A stretch of 64,000 nt of DNA from Antarctobacter sediminis (GTDB lineage Bacteria > Pseudomonadota > Alphaproteobacteria > Rhodobacterales > Rhodobacteraceae). Below are positions 34,917-43,031 of this stretch, in pieces (position 1 is the first letter of the stretch; the number at the start of each line of letters is the position of its first letter). The notes below the pieces were generated by a model. That model had not been told where the DNA came from and did not search any database. It was given only the letters and a program-made list of their open reading frames with translations. The DNA is taken from contig NZ_JAHUZG010000002.1 in the NCBI RefSeq assembly GCF_019218285.1, forward strand, positions 806,001 to 870,000. The letters are read 5' to 3'. A program made the position numbers and the translations under genes.

Positions 34917-36368
34917 TCAGCACAGCCCCCGCACCGCCGGATAGATCTTGCGCCAGTTGGCATAGGCCGCGTCATAGGCGGCTTGCAGATCGACCCGTGG
35001 GTCGATTGTTTCCCGCACCGGCGGCGGGGTCATGATCTCTTCGACAGTGGCCCCGCCGCTGCCCACCATGGCCAGCCGGGCCGCGCCCAGCGCCGCGCCG
35101 AAATCGCCCTTTTCTGGCAAGGACAACGGCACGCCCAGAACCGTCGCGATCAATTCGACCCACAGACGGGACTGCGCACCGCCGCCGATGGCCAAGATGC
35201 TGTCAAGGCGCGCGCCGGAGGCTATCAGCGCCTCGGCACTGTCGCGCAGGCCAAAGGCCACGCCCTCCATCACCGCGCGCGTCATGTCAGACCGCGAATG
35301 ACCAACGTCGATGTTCAGAAAGCCACCGCGAATGCGGCTGTCGTTATGCGGCGTCCGCTCGCCAGACAAATAGGGCAGGAACCGCAAATTCCCCGGCCCG
35401 GTCGTCTCTTGGTCCAGTTCCGCCGACAGATCCGCCGGAGTGGCGCCGGTGATCCGTGACAGCCAGTTCAGACTGTCGGTGGCCGCCAGCATGACCCCCA
35501 TCTGATACCACTGCCCCGGTACAGCGTGGCAAAATGTGTGCACCGCGCTTTCCGGCAGCGGCGCATAACCGTTGCGTCCGGTCAACACAACGCCGGACGT
35601 CCCAAGCGAGACAAAGCCAGCGCCGTCACCAAGCGCGCCCACGCCGCAGGCCGACGCCGCGTTGTCGCCCGCACCGCCCACCACCTGAACATCGGCAGGC
35701 ATACCCCAGCGGTTCGCAAGATCGGCGCGCAGCATGCCGCCTGTCTCGCACCCTTCGACAAGGCGCGGCATCTGATCGGACCGCATACCCGATACGGCAA
35801 GCAGGCGCGCCGACCAGTTTCGGGCTCCGACGTCCAGCCATGCCGTGCCGGCACTGTCCGACATATCGGCAAAAAGGGCCCCGGTGAGATGATAGTTCAT
35901 ATAGGCGGCTGGCAGCAGAACATGAGCCACGCGGGCAAAGATCTCGGGCTCGTGCCGCGCCACCCAGACCAATTTGGGCGCGGTAAACCCGGGGAAGACG
36001 ATGTTGCCGGACAGGTCCCGGACACCGTCCATGGCATCCAGTTCCCCGGCCTCTGCCGCGCTGCGCGTGTCGTTCCAAAGGATGCAGGGCCGCAGGATCG
36101 CACCCGCTTCGTCCAGCAAGGTCGCGCCATGCATGTGCCCCGAGATGCCGATGCCTCGCACCTGCGCCATCTCGCTGCCATGGGTGGCGGACAATTCCGT
36201 CAGCGCGCCGTCCACCGCGTCCACCCACGCAATTGGATCCTGTTCTGACCATCCTGGCCGGGGATGCACCGCTGCATAAGAGCGCACCGCATTGGCGACG
36301 GGCCGCCCCTCGATATCCACCAGCAGGGCGCGCAGCCCCGAGGTTCCCAAGTCCAGTCCCAGGTACAT
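34917..36368 (-). CDS. xylB: xylulokinase
   Basis: FGGY-family sugar kinase that phosphorylates D-xylulose. The 483-aa product starts YLGLDLGTSGLRALLVD, has GISGHMHGATLLDE and the second-domain motifs YLSGERTPHNDSRIRGGFLN and ILAIGGGAQSRLWVELIATVLG, with the conserved catalytic Asp in VVGGAGDNAASACGVG. Start ATG 36368 follows a GGGAGG site. No xylose isomerase or transporter is adjacent, so pathway assignment rests on the family alone; related pentulokinases would look similar. Confidence 0.88.
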   Translation of the reverse strand: MYLGLDLGTSGLRALLVDIEGRPVANAVRSYAAVHPRPGWSEQDPIAWVDAVDGALTELSATHGSEMAQVRGIGISGHMHGATLLDEAGAILRPCILWNDTRSAAEAGELDAMDGVRDLSGNIVFPGFTAPKLVWVARHEPEIFARVAHVLLPAAYMNYHLTGALFADMSDSAGTAWLDVGARNWSARLLAVSGMRSDQMPRLVEGCETGGMLRADLANRWGMPADVQVVGGAGDNAASACGVGALGDGAGFVSLGTSGVVLTGRNGYAPLPESAVHTFCHAVPGQWYQMGVMLAATDSLNWLSRITGATPADLSAELDQETTGPGNLRFLPYLSGERTPHNDSRIRGGFLNIDVGHSRSDMTRAVMEGVAFGLRDSAEALIASGARLDSILAIGGGAQSRLWVELIATVLGVPLSLPEKGDFGAALGAARLAMVGSGGATVEEIMTPPPVRETIDPRVDLQAAYDAAYANWRKIYPAVRGLC

Positions 36369-36578
36369 GTCGGCCTCCCCGTTGTTGGCGCTAACGAACG
36401 CCAATTCGGGGGGCACTGTCAAATCCAGACATGAAAAAAGGCGCGCCCGCTGCGGACATGCAACCGGGTCGCGCCTGTCTGTGCAGGGCTGTCAGCTGGC
36501 AAAACGCTGCCATCAGGGACGGTGGGTGGGGCGACGTTCCGGCCCCCTCGGGCCGGGACGAGCGTCACCCCCGGACCG

Positions 36579-36818
36579 TCATTCGTTTTCCAGCGCGTCC
36601 AACCGCGCCTTGAGCGCTTCGTTTTCCTCGCGCGCTTTTTGCGCCATGGCACGCACGGCGTCGAATTCCTCGCGGGTAACAAAATCGCGATCCGCCAGCC
36701 AGCGGTCGATCATCGACTTCATGGCGGTTTCCGCCTCGTCCTTGGCCCCCTGCGCCACGCCCATGGCATTGGTCATCAGTTGGCTGAGGTCTTCGAAAAC
36801 CTTGTTACGCGTCTGCAT
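36579..36818 (-). CDS. ubiK: ubiquinone biosynthesis accessory factor UbiK
   Basis: A 79-aa BMFP-domain coiled-coil protein (DUF526) that helps assemble the aerobic ubiquinone biosynthesis complex. It reads [20 protein letters not shown], then [38 protein letters not shown] with clear heptads, the family pattern. ATG 36818 is preferred over in-frame 36839, which adds seven residues. It is divergent from lgt. Confidence 0.9.
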   Translation of the reverse strand: MQTRNKVFEDLSQLMTNAMGVAQGAKDEAETAMKSMIDRWLADRDFVTREEFDAVRAMAQKAREENEALKARLDALENE

Positions 36819-36913
36819 TGGGTCACTCCGCCGTTGCAATCCCTACCTATATGGTCGCACAAGGCGAAACCCTCAAGGTTGACTTCGCCGCACGACAAGA
36901 GGCAACAGGACGC

Positions 36914-37831
36914 ATGCAGGCCGCAATCCCCTTTCCCGACCTCTCGTCAGAGGTCTTTTCCATCGCGCTGTTCGGCTTTGAATTCGCCCTGCGCTGGTAC
37001 GCCCTGGCCTATATCGCGGGCATCCTCATCGGCTGGCGCCTTGCGGTCTGGGCCGTCAAGCGCGCCGAGCTTTGGGCGGGGAACAGCCCGCCCATGACCC
37101 CGCGCCAGATCGAGGACCTGCTGACTTGGGTCATCCTCGGTATCATCTTAGGCGGGCGGCTGGGCTTTGTGCTTTTCTACATGCCGGGCCATTATCTGAC
37201 CCACCCGGCCGAGATCCTGATGATCTGGCAGGGGGGCATGGCTTTTCACGGCGGGTTGATCGGGGTTGTTCTGGCGGTCTGGATCTTTTGCCTGCGCAAC
37301 AAGGTTCCTCTGGCTTCGGCCTCTGACATGCTGGCACTGGCCACGCCGCCGGGCCTTTTGTTGGGCCGGATTGCGAATTTCATCAATGCCGAGCTATGGG
37401 GCCGCCAGACCGACGTGCCTTGGGCCGTCATCTTTCCGGGCCAACTGGCGCAGGACTGTGGCCAGCCTCTGGGAGAACTCTGCGCCCGCCACCCCTCGCA
37501 GCTTTACGAAGCCGCACTCGAAGGCTTGCTGCTGCTGATCGTCCTGCTGTGGATGGTGCGGCGGGGCTGGTTGAAGCGCCCCGGCGCCGTGGCCGGCACC
37601 TTTTTCATGGGTTACGGCATCGGACGTTTCATCGTTGAATTCTTCCGCCAGCCCGACGTGCAGTTCCAGTCCGAAGGCAATCCGCTGGGCCTTGCCCTGC
37701 AGGTTGACGGATATGGCCTGACAATGGGCCAGTTGCTGAACCTTCCGATGATCCTTGGCGGCGCGCTGGCGATCTGGTTCGCCATGCGCCGCGCCCGCAA
37801 GGCCGACAACACCGCCGCCAGCACATCGTGA
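36914..37831 (+). CDS. lgt: prolipoprotein diacylglyceryl transferase
   Basis: Transfers diacylglycerol to the Cys of prolipoproteins, the first step of lipoprotein maturation. The 305-aa membrane protein has HGGLIGV, the signature [25 protein letters not shown] and the downstream [13 protein letters not shown], and about seven helices. ATG 36914 ([11 protein letters not shown]) is the family-like start. It heads the lgt-midA-pgeF operon, joined to the next gene by a GTGA overlap. Confidence 0.96.
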   Translation: MQAAIPFPDLSSEVFSIALFGFEFALRWYALAYIAGILIGWRLAVWAVKRAELWAGNSPPMTPRQIEDLLTWVILGIILGGRLGFVLFYMPGHYLTHPAEILMIWQGGMAFHGGLIGVVLAVWIFCLRNKVPLASASDMLALATPPGLLLGRIANFINAELWGRQTDVPWAVIFPGQLAQDCGQPLGELCARHPSQLYEAALEGLLLLIVLLWMVRRGWLKRPGAVAGTFFMGYGIGRFIVEFFRQPDVQFQSEGNPLGLALQVDGYGLTMGQLLNLPMILGGALAIWFAMRRARKADNTAASTS

Positions 37832-38898
37832 CCCCGCTCGCCGATATCCTATGCCGCCAGATCGCGGCCTCGGGGCCGATCACGCTGGCCGATTACATGG
37901 CCGCCTGCCTGATGCATCCGCAGCACGGCTATTACAGCACCCGCGACCCGCTGGGCGCGGCCGGGGATTTTACCACGGCGCCCGAGATCAGCCAGATGTT
38001 CGGCGAACTTCTGGGCCTCAGCCTTGCGCAGGCCTGGATGGATCAGGGCGCGCCCGCCCCTTTCGTTCTGGCCGAGCTTGGCCCCGGACGCGGCACACTG
38101 ATGGCGGACATCCTGCGAGCCACCGCCCGCGTGCCGGGCTTCCACGATGCCGCCCGCCTGCATCTGGTCGAAACTTCGCCGACACTCAGGGCCGAACAGG
38201 CCAGCCGCCTGCCACAGGCCAACTGGCATGACCGTGTCGAAGATTTGCCTGATGGCCCGCTGTTCCTTGTCGCCAATGAATTTTTCGACGCTTTGCCGAT
38301 CCGCCAGTTCCAGCGTGACGGCGCTGCGTGGCGCGAACGCGTGGTGGGACTGAACGACGGCGCGCTGACGCTTGGCTTGGCCGCCCCTGCCCCGCAACCC
38401 GCGCTGGATCATCGGCTGGGCGATACGCGGGACGGCGACATCGTCGAAACCTGCGCCCCGGCCCAAGGCATTGCCGCAGAGATCGGCAGACGGCTGGCCG
38501 CGCAGGGCGGCGTCGCCTTGATCGTCGACTATGGCGACTGGCGTTCGCTTGGCGATACCCTGCAAGCGCTGCAAGGCCACGCCCCTGCGGACCCGCTCAA
38601 GGCCCCGGGACAGGCCGATCTGACCTGCCATGTGGATTTCGAGGCGCTGGCCCGCGCGGGGGCCCCTGCCACACACAGCCTTTTGACCCCTCAAGGCATT
38701 TTTCTGGAGCGGCTGGGAATCACGGCACGGGCGCAGGCTTTGGCACAACGGCTGACCGGAGAGGCGCTTGATGCCCACATCGCTGCACATCGCCGGTTGA
38801 CGCATCCCGCCGAAATGGGATCACTGTTCAAGACACTCGCCCTGCTGCCACGGGGCGCCCCACCCCCGCCCGGACTGGAGCAGCGCGCCACGCCATGA
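37828..38898 (+). CDS. MidA/NDUFAF7-type SAM-dependent methyltransferase
   Basis: A 356-aa member of the MidA family, whose mitochondrial member methylates an arginine in complex I subunit NDUFS2. Visible motifs are [39 protein letters not shown], the SAM-binding [15 protein letters not shown] and [13 protein letters not shown]. It begins with GTG overlapping the lgt stop and ends overlapping pgeF. Function in complex I assembly is inferred from the family; the operon itself links it only to envelope genes. Confidence 0.9.
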   Translation: MTPLADILCRQIAASGPITLADYMAACLMHPQHGYYSTRDPLGAAGDFTTAPEISQMFGELLGLSLAQAWMDQGAPAPFVLAELGPGRGTLMADILRATARVPGFHDAARLHLVETSPTLRAEQASRLPQANWHDRVEDLPDGPLFLVANEFFDALPIRQFQRDGAAWRERVVGLNDGALTLGLAAPAPQPALDHRLGDTRDGDIVETCAPAQGIAAEIGRRLAAQGGVALIVDYGDWRSLGDTLQALQGHAPADPLKAPGQADLTCHVDFEALARAGAPATHSLLTPQGIFLERLGITARAQALAQRLTGEALDAHIAAHRRLTHPAEMGSLFKTLALLPRGAPPPPGLEQRATP

Positions 38899-39650
38899 CG
38901 CTCGAGATCATCACATCGGATAGCCTCGCCCCGTTTCGGCACGGGTTCTTTACCCGCAGGGGTGGCGCGTCTTCGGGGATTTTCTCGGGGCTGAATTGCG
39001 GTCCCGGATCCTCGGACCAGGCCGAAATCGTGGCGATCAACCGGGCCCGCGTGGCACAGGCGATGGAGGTGCCCGCCGCGGCTCTGGCCACCGTGCATCA
39101 GGTGCATTCGCCAACGGTTCTGACCGTGACCGCACCACCGACGGACCCGCGCCCCAAAGCCGACGCCATGGTTACCGCGACGCCCGGGATCGCCATCGCG
39201 GTCCTGACAGCCGATTGCCAGCCCGTGTTACTGGCCGATGCCGAGGCCGGCGTGATCGGAGCCGCCCATGCCGGGTGGCGCGGCGCGCGCGACGGTGTGC
39301 TAGAGGCGACCGTGAACGCCATGCTGGCCCTTGGTGCGTCGCGTGACGGCCTGAAGGCGGTCATTGGCCCATCGATCAGCCAGCGCGCTTACGAGGTCGG
39401 GCCGGAGTTCTTCGAGGATTTCATCGCCGAAGATCATACCAACACACGGTTCTTTGCGGGCGGCAACGGCGACCGGATGCATTTCGACCTGCCCGCCTAT
39501 GGTCTGCACCGCCTGCGCGAGGCAGGTGTTCAGGCCGAGTGGACCCGTCATTGCACCTATTCCGATCCCGAGCGTTTCTATTCCTACCGCCGGACGACCC
39601 ACGCGGGCGAAGCCGACTACGGCAGGCTGATCTCTGCGATCCGGCTATAG
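38895..39650 (+). CDS. pgeF: peptidoglycan editing factor PgeF (polyphenol oxidase family)
   Basis: A 251-aa YfiH/DUF152 protein. It has FFTRRGGASSGIFSGLNCG, VHQVHSPTVLTV, the metal ligands of LTADCQPVLLAD and AAHAGWRGARDGVLEATV, and a C-terminal CTYSDPERFYSYRRTTHAGE. E. coli PgeF removes L-Ser-containing peptidoglycan precursors; laccase or adenosine deaminase activity has been described for relatives. The overlap with midA (ATGA) shows a coupled operon with lgt. Confidence 0.94.
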   Translation: MTLEIITSDSLAPFRHGFFTRRGGASSGIFSGLNCGPGSSDQAEIVAINRARVAQAMEVPAAALATVHQVHSPTVLTVTAPPTDPRPKADAMVTATPGIAIAVLTADCQPVLLADAEAGVIGAAHAGWRGARDGVLEATVNAMLALGASRDGLKAVIGPSISQRAYEVGPEFFEDFIAEDHTNTRFFAGGNGDRMHFDLPAYGLHRLREAGVQAEWTRHCTYSDPERFYSYRRTTHAGEADYGRLISAIRL

Positions 39651-39764
39651 CCCGGCCCACCCGGAAACAATCCGCCTATGGGCGCGGGATTGTCCCAATG
39701 CTGCCCCAATTCGATGCAAATTGTCAGATCAGGCAAGACGCATCGAGAGAGCAGAGGACAGGTC

Positions 39765-39920
39765 ATGAAACCCCAGCGCCGCTTTATCGCATCCATTACC
39801 GCCACCGCGAAACAGGGGGCGCCTCGGCTGCCGTTTGAACGGGGAGCGCCCCGCGCCGCGATGATCGCGCGCCGCGACCAAGATACCGCGCCGCAACCGG
39901 TAAAGGCCAAACGCGCCTAA
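39765..39920 (+). CDS. small basic protein (51 aa)
   Basis: The sequence MKPQRRFIASITATAKQGAP followed by RLPFERGAPRAAMIARRD matches the pattern of a short, basic, uncharacterised protein I have seen in related genomes, with RRFI.S...TA and the P.ERGA.RAA..A.R core. An AGAGGA site precedes the ATG by about 7 nt. Calculated to be highly charged and without a membrane segment. Function unknown. Confidence 0.6.
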   Translation: MKPQRRFIASITATAKQGAPRLPFERGAPRAAMIARRDQDTAPQPVKAKRA

Positions 39921-40256
39921 CGGGTAGCAGACCGCGATGACAAAACGCACAGGGGCGCGACGCCGCGCCCCGTGAAACACCTTGGCGCGAGCGATTCCCA
40001 CCGCCGCCAGCCGCCCCGGCACGGGGCCACGATTCGCCGCTTCCCCAGCGGAATGTGGCGGGATCGTACACTCAACCCCAACAATCCAGAGCCACGCCAC
40101 GCATTGTCGCGCACCTGCCGGGATGTGCGAGGCCAATTTTGACAGGCGGACCGGATTGCCGACAAATCGTCATCAGTCAGATGCGTAGTTTTAACCGTCC
40201 GTCTGTCGTTGTTGGTGGGGGCCAACACGGATGTGACCTTCCGTAAGGGTGATCAC
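39921..40256. other. intergenic region before the Hint-domain gene
   Basis: About 336 nt without a supported gene. Open frames exist on the minus strand but have no recognisable protein-like motifs and one overlaps the 51-aa gene. The right-hand 80 nt contain a more AT-rich run (TAGTTTTAACCG) and should carry the promoter of the Hint gene, followed by AAGGG eight nt before its ATG. Confidence 0.45.
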
Positions 40257-41060
40257 ATGACTCGTCTCCACCGCGGTTTGTCGGGCAGCGCCCCGGCGAC
40301 CAATCCGGCTCTCTCTCTGCCCGTTTCGCCGGAACGGGAGGACACACTTGACGGGCGGCCTCGTCGCGCAGCTTCTCTCATGCGCAAATACGAGGTCGCC
40401 GCCCTTCTTCCCGACCTGACCGTATCGTTCACCCAGCATGTCGCACCGGCCTCGCCTCTGTTCGAGGAATGCGCCTCGGCCTTTGCGCGCGGCACACTTA
40501 TCGAAACCCTCCGCGGCCCCGTGGCGATCGAAGACCTTGTTCCCGGCGATTACATCGAAACCGCGAATGGTTCGGAACCGGTGACATGGATCGGATCAAC
40601 CACCTATGTGCCGGGCCACGGCGATGAGGCCACAACGCTGACCCATATGACGCGGATCACCACCGATGCCTTTGGCATGGGGCATCCGCCCATGGATCTG
40701 TTGCTGGGTCCGTCCGCACGCATGGTCGTGCGGCATCCGCGCCTTTCGGACCTGCTGGGACAGGATAGCGTGCTGGCCCCGGTGCGTGACTACGTGGACC
40801 ATGATCGTTTTTTACAAATCACGCCAATGGGGACCGTGCAACTGTTCCACCTGATGGTACAACGTCACACGACGATCCGCGTCGGCGGTATCGAAGTCGA
40901 GACCTACCATCCCGGCAATACCGTGGGCCAGTCGCTGGGCCAGAACATGCGGGCGCTGTTCCTGACGATGTTCCCGAACATCTCGGCGTTGGACGATTTC
41001 GGGCAGGTCAGCATGACACGCACGGCCCGCGAGGTGATCGACAACCTTGTCGACGCCTGA
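40257..41060 (+). CDS. Hint-domain protein without the catalytic cysteine
   Basis: A 267-aa protein with a Hedgehog/intein-like (Hint) fold of the Rhodobacterales type. The core starts AFARGTLIETLRGPVAIEDLVPGDYIETANGSEPVTWIGS (about 81-120). In most family members the residue opening this motif is Cys (CFAxGT); here it is Ala, so self-splicing or autoprocessing is unlikely. Later sections include HPRLSDLLGQ and EVETYHPGNTVGQS. Such proteins are usually secreted or exported with unknown roles. The ATG at 40257 follows AAGGG. No signal peptide is evident. Confidence 0.8.
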   Translation: MTRLHRGLSGSAPATNPALSLPVSPEREDTLDGRPRRAASLMRKYEVAALLPDLTVSFTQHVAPASPLFEECASAFARGTLIETLRGPVAIEDLVPGDYIETANGSEPVTWIGSTTYVPGHGDEATTLTHMTRITTDAFGMGHPPMDLLLGPSARMVVRHPRLSDLLGQDSVLAPVRDYVDHDRFLQITPMGTVQLFHLMVQRHTTIRVGGIEVETYHPGNTVGQSLGQNMRALFLTMFPNISALDDFGQVSMTRTAREVIDNLVDA

Positions 41061-41093
41061 CGAGACTATTGGCGTCCGAGTATTAAAGAACAT

Positions 41094-41143
41094 GCGAGGG
41101 GCCAGCCCCTCGCGCTCCCCGGGATATTTTCGGACAGAAGAAA
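41094..41143 (-). repeat. 3'-UTR core-plus-hairpin element, copy B (after lrp-like gene)
   Basis: In the minus direction, 21 nt past the lrp stop, TTCTTCTGTCCGAAAAT... ends CCCGGGG and is followed by an 8-bp perfect stem GCGAGGGG/CCCCTCGC with a 4-nt loop. The core matches copies A and C closely while the stem sequence differs. Confidence 0.72.
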
Positions 41144-41164
41144 CGAAAGACGCGCCGCGCCCTG

Positions 41165-41665
41165 TCAGGCAGTGCGGCTCAGTCGTTCCTCCAGCACCTC
41201 GAAAGGCACGCCCGGTTCATCCTTGGCGTTGCGGATCACCAGCGAGGTCTTGACGCTGGCCACGTTGGGCGCAGTCAACAGATCGCCGGTCAGGAAGCTC
41301 TGGAAGGTGGACAGATCCGGGGCGACGCATTTCAGGATGAAATCCACCTCGCCGTTGAGCATGTGGCATTCGCGCACCAAAGGCCAGGCGCGGCAGCGTT
41401 CCTCGAAGGCGCTCAGATCGACTTCGGCCTGGCTTTGCAGCCCGACCATGACGAAGACCTGCACCTCGAAGCCCAGCGCGCGGCTGTCGACATCGGCGTG
41501 GTAGCCGCGGATATACCCCTGTTCTTCCAGAACACGCACGCGGCGCAGGCAAGGCGGAGCCGAAATACCGACGCGGCGCGCCAGCTCGACATTCGTCATT
41601 CGGCCGTCCGCTTGCAGTTCTGCCAGAATCTTGCGATCGATCGGATCAAGCCGGTGACCTGCCAT
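41165..41665 (-). CDS. Lrp/AsnC-family transcriptional regulator
   Basis: A 166-aa regulator with an N-terminal winged helix ([41 protein letters not shown]) and a C-terminal RAM ligand-binding domain (about 75-155). It belongs to the class that senses an amino acid and controls its metabolism or export; effector unknown. It is divergent from trxB, and an AT-rich palindrome lies between them. GGGGGAG precedes the ATG at 41665. Confidence 0.92.
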   Translation of the reverse strand: MAGHRLDPIDRKILAELQADGRMTNVELARRVGISAPPCLRRVRVLEEQGYIRGYHADVDSRALGFEVQVFVMVGLQSQAEVDLSAFEERCRAWPLVRECHMLNGEVDFILKCVAPDLSTFQSFLTGDLLTAPNVASVKTSLVIRNAKDEPGVPFEVLEERLSRTA

Positions 41666-41709
41666 AGTCTCCCCCGTCATTTTCGCGATTGTTATAACAG
41701 CCTGCGGGC

Positions 41710-41740
41710 CTTGCGCAATAATATTTCAACATGGCGCAAG
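41710..41740. promoter_or_regulatory. putative Lrp-family operator between lrp-like gene and trxB
   Basis: A perfect 7-bp inverted repeat, CTTGCGC (41710-41716) and GCGCAAG (41734-41740), flanks an AT-rich 17-nt centre (AATAATATTTCAACATG). It sits about 45 nt ahead of the lrp-like start and 105 nt ahead of trxB. Spacing and AT-rich core suit Lrp-type sites; autoregulation is inferred. Confidence 0.45.
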
Positions 41741-41845
41741 AATCTTTGCCCTGTATGGTCAATTCCGCGTCACCGCGCCACCCCTCTTTTTTCGCGGCCC
41801 TCGCGCGGCTATATGACGGGCCTGTTGCCGCTTAGGAGAGCTTCC

Positions 41846-42835
41846 ATGTCCGAGACACGCCACACCAAGGTTCTCATCATCGGGTCCGGCCCGGCAGGGT
41901 ATACCGCCGGTGTCTATGCCAGCCGCGCGATGTTGAACCCGATTCTGGTGCAGGGTCTGGAACCCGGCGGCCAGCTGACCACCACCACCGAGGTGGAGAA
42001 CTGGCCCGGCCACACAGAAATTCAGGGCCCCGACCTGATGGTCAACATGGAGGCCCATGCCCGCGCCATGGGCACCGAGATCATCGGCGACATCATCTCG
42101 AAGATCGACTTCGACAAGCGGCCTTTCGTGGCGCATGGCGACAGCGGCACCACCTACACAGCCGATTCGATCATCCTTGCCACCGGCGCCCGTGCCAAAT
42201 GGCTGGGCTTGCCGTCCGAGGAGGCCTTCAAAGGCTTTGGCGTGTCCGCCTGTGCAACTTGTGACGGCTTCTTCTATCGCGGCAAGGAAATCGTCGTGAT
42301 TGGTGGCGGCAATACCGCCGTCGAAGAGGCGCTGTTCCTGACCAACTTCGCCAGCAAGGTGACGTTGATCCACCGCCGCGATGAGCTGCGGGCGGAAAAG
42401 ATCCTGCAGGATCGCCTGCTGAAACACCCCAAGATCGAGCCGCTTTGGTTTCACCAGCTTGAGGAAGTTGTCGGCGACGACATGCCCAAGGGTGTGACCG
42501 GGGTGAAGGTCAAGAACGTCAAGACCGGCGAAATCTCCGAGATCCCCTGCGCAGGCGTTTTTGTGGCCATTGGCCATGCGCCCGCCAATGAGCTGGTAAA
42601 AGATGTGCTGGAAACCCACATGGGCGGCTATGTCGTGACCAAGCCGGACAGCACTGAAACCTCGATCCCCGGCATCTTTGCCGCGGGTGACCTGACCGAC
42701 CACAAGTATCGCCAGGCCGTGACCTCGGCCGGGATGGGCTGCATGGCCGCGCTGGAGGCCGAACGCTGGCTGGCCGAACAGGACGCAGCAGGCGAACCGG
42801 CGACCGACGCGGCAAATGAGCCGGAAAGCGCCTGA
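41846..42835 (+). CDS. trxB: thioredoxin-disulfide reductase
   Basis: NADPH-dependent flavoenzyme that reduces thioredoxin. The 329-aa product has [16 protein letters not shown], the redox CxxC in [29 protein letters not shown] for NADPH, and [32 protein letters not shown] precedes ATG 41846. A strong terminator follows. It sits divergently from an Lrp-type regulator. Confidence 0.97.
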   Translation: MSETRHTKVLIIGSGPAGYTAGVYASRAMLNPILVQGLEPGGQLTTTTEVENWPGHTEIQGPDLMVNMEAHARAMGTEIIGDIISKIDFDKRPFVAHGDSGTTYTADSIILATGARAKWLGLPSEEAFKGFGVSACATCDGFFYRGKEIVVIGGGNTAVEEALFLTNFASKVTLIHRRDELRAEKILQDRLLKHPKIEPLWFHQLEEVVGDDMPKGVTGVKVKNVKTGEISEIPCAGVFVAIGHAPANELVKDVLETHMGGYVVTKPDSTETSIPGIFAAGDLTDHKYRQAVTSAGMGCMAALEAERWLAEQDAAGEPATDAANEPESA

Positions 42836-42869
42836 CCAAAGCGGACATCACTGGGACCGCATCCCGATC

Positions 42870-42896
42870 AGCCCGGCGTTTTTCGCCGGGCTTTTT
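42870..42896 (+). terminator. rho-independent terminator after trxB
   Basis: Perfect 9-bp stem AGCCCGGCG/CGCCGGGCT with a T5 loop, followed by TTTTG. It lies 35 nt past the trxB stop. Confidence 0.88.
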
Positions 42897-42998
42897 GTTT
42901 TCCCTGATACCGCGCGGCCCGGAGGCACGCGATTTTTCGGCAACAGCCCGCCTGTTCGGGCGAAAAGAGCTTTTCTGCAACTGCGAAATATGTGATGC

Positions 42999-43012
42999 GT
43001 TCACCCGTGAAC
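42999..43012. promoter_or_regulatory. palindromic operator candidate before the HTH-Sat-CysC gene
   Basis: A 14-bp perfect palindrome, GTTCAC-CC-GTGAAC, centred 27 nt before the ATG at 43032. Its symmetry and location suggest a dimeric HTH regulator site; it may be bound by the gene's own winged-helix domain. Not matched to a known motif. Confidence 0.4.
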
Positions 43013-43031
43013 ACACTTTGAGTCGCCCGCC

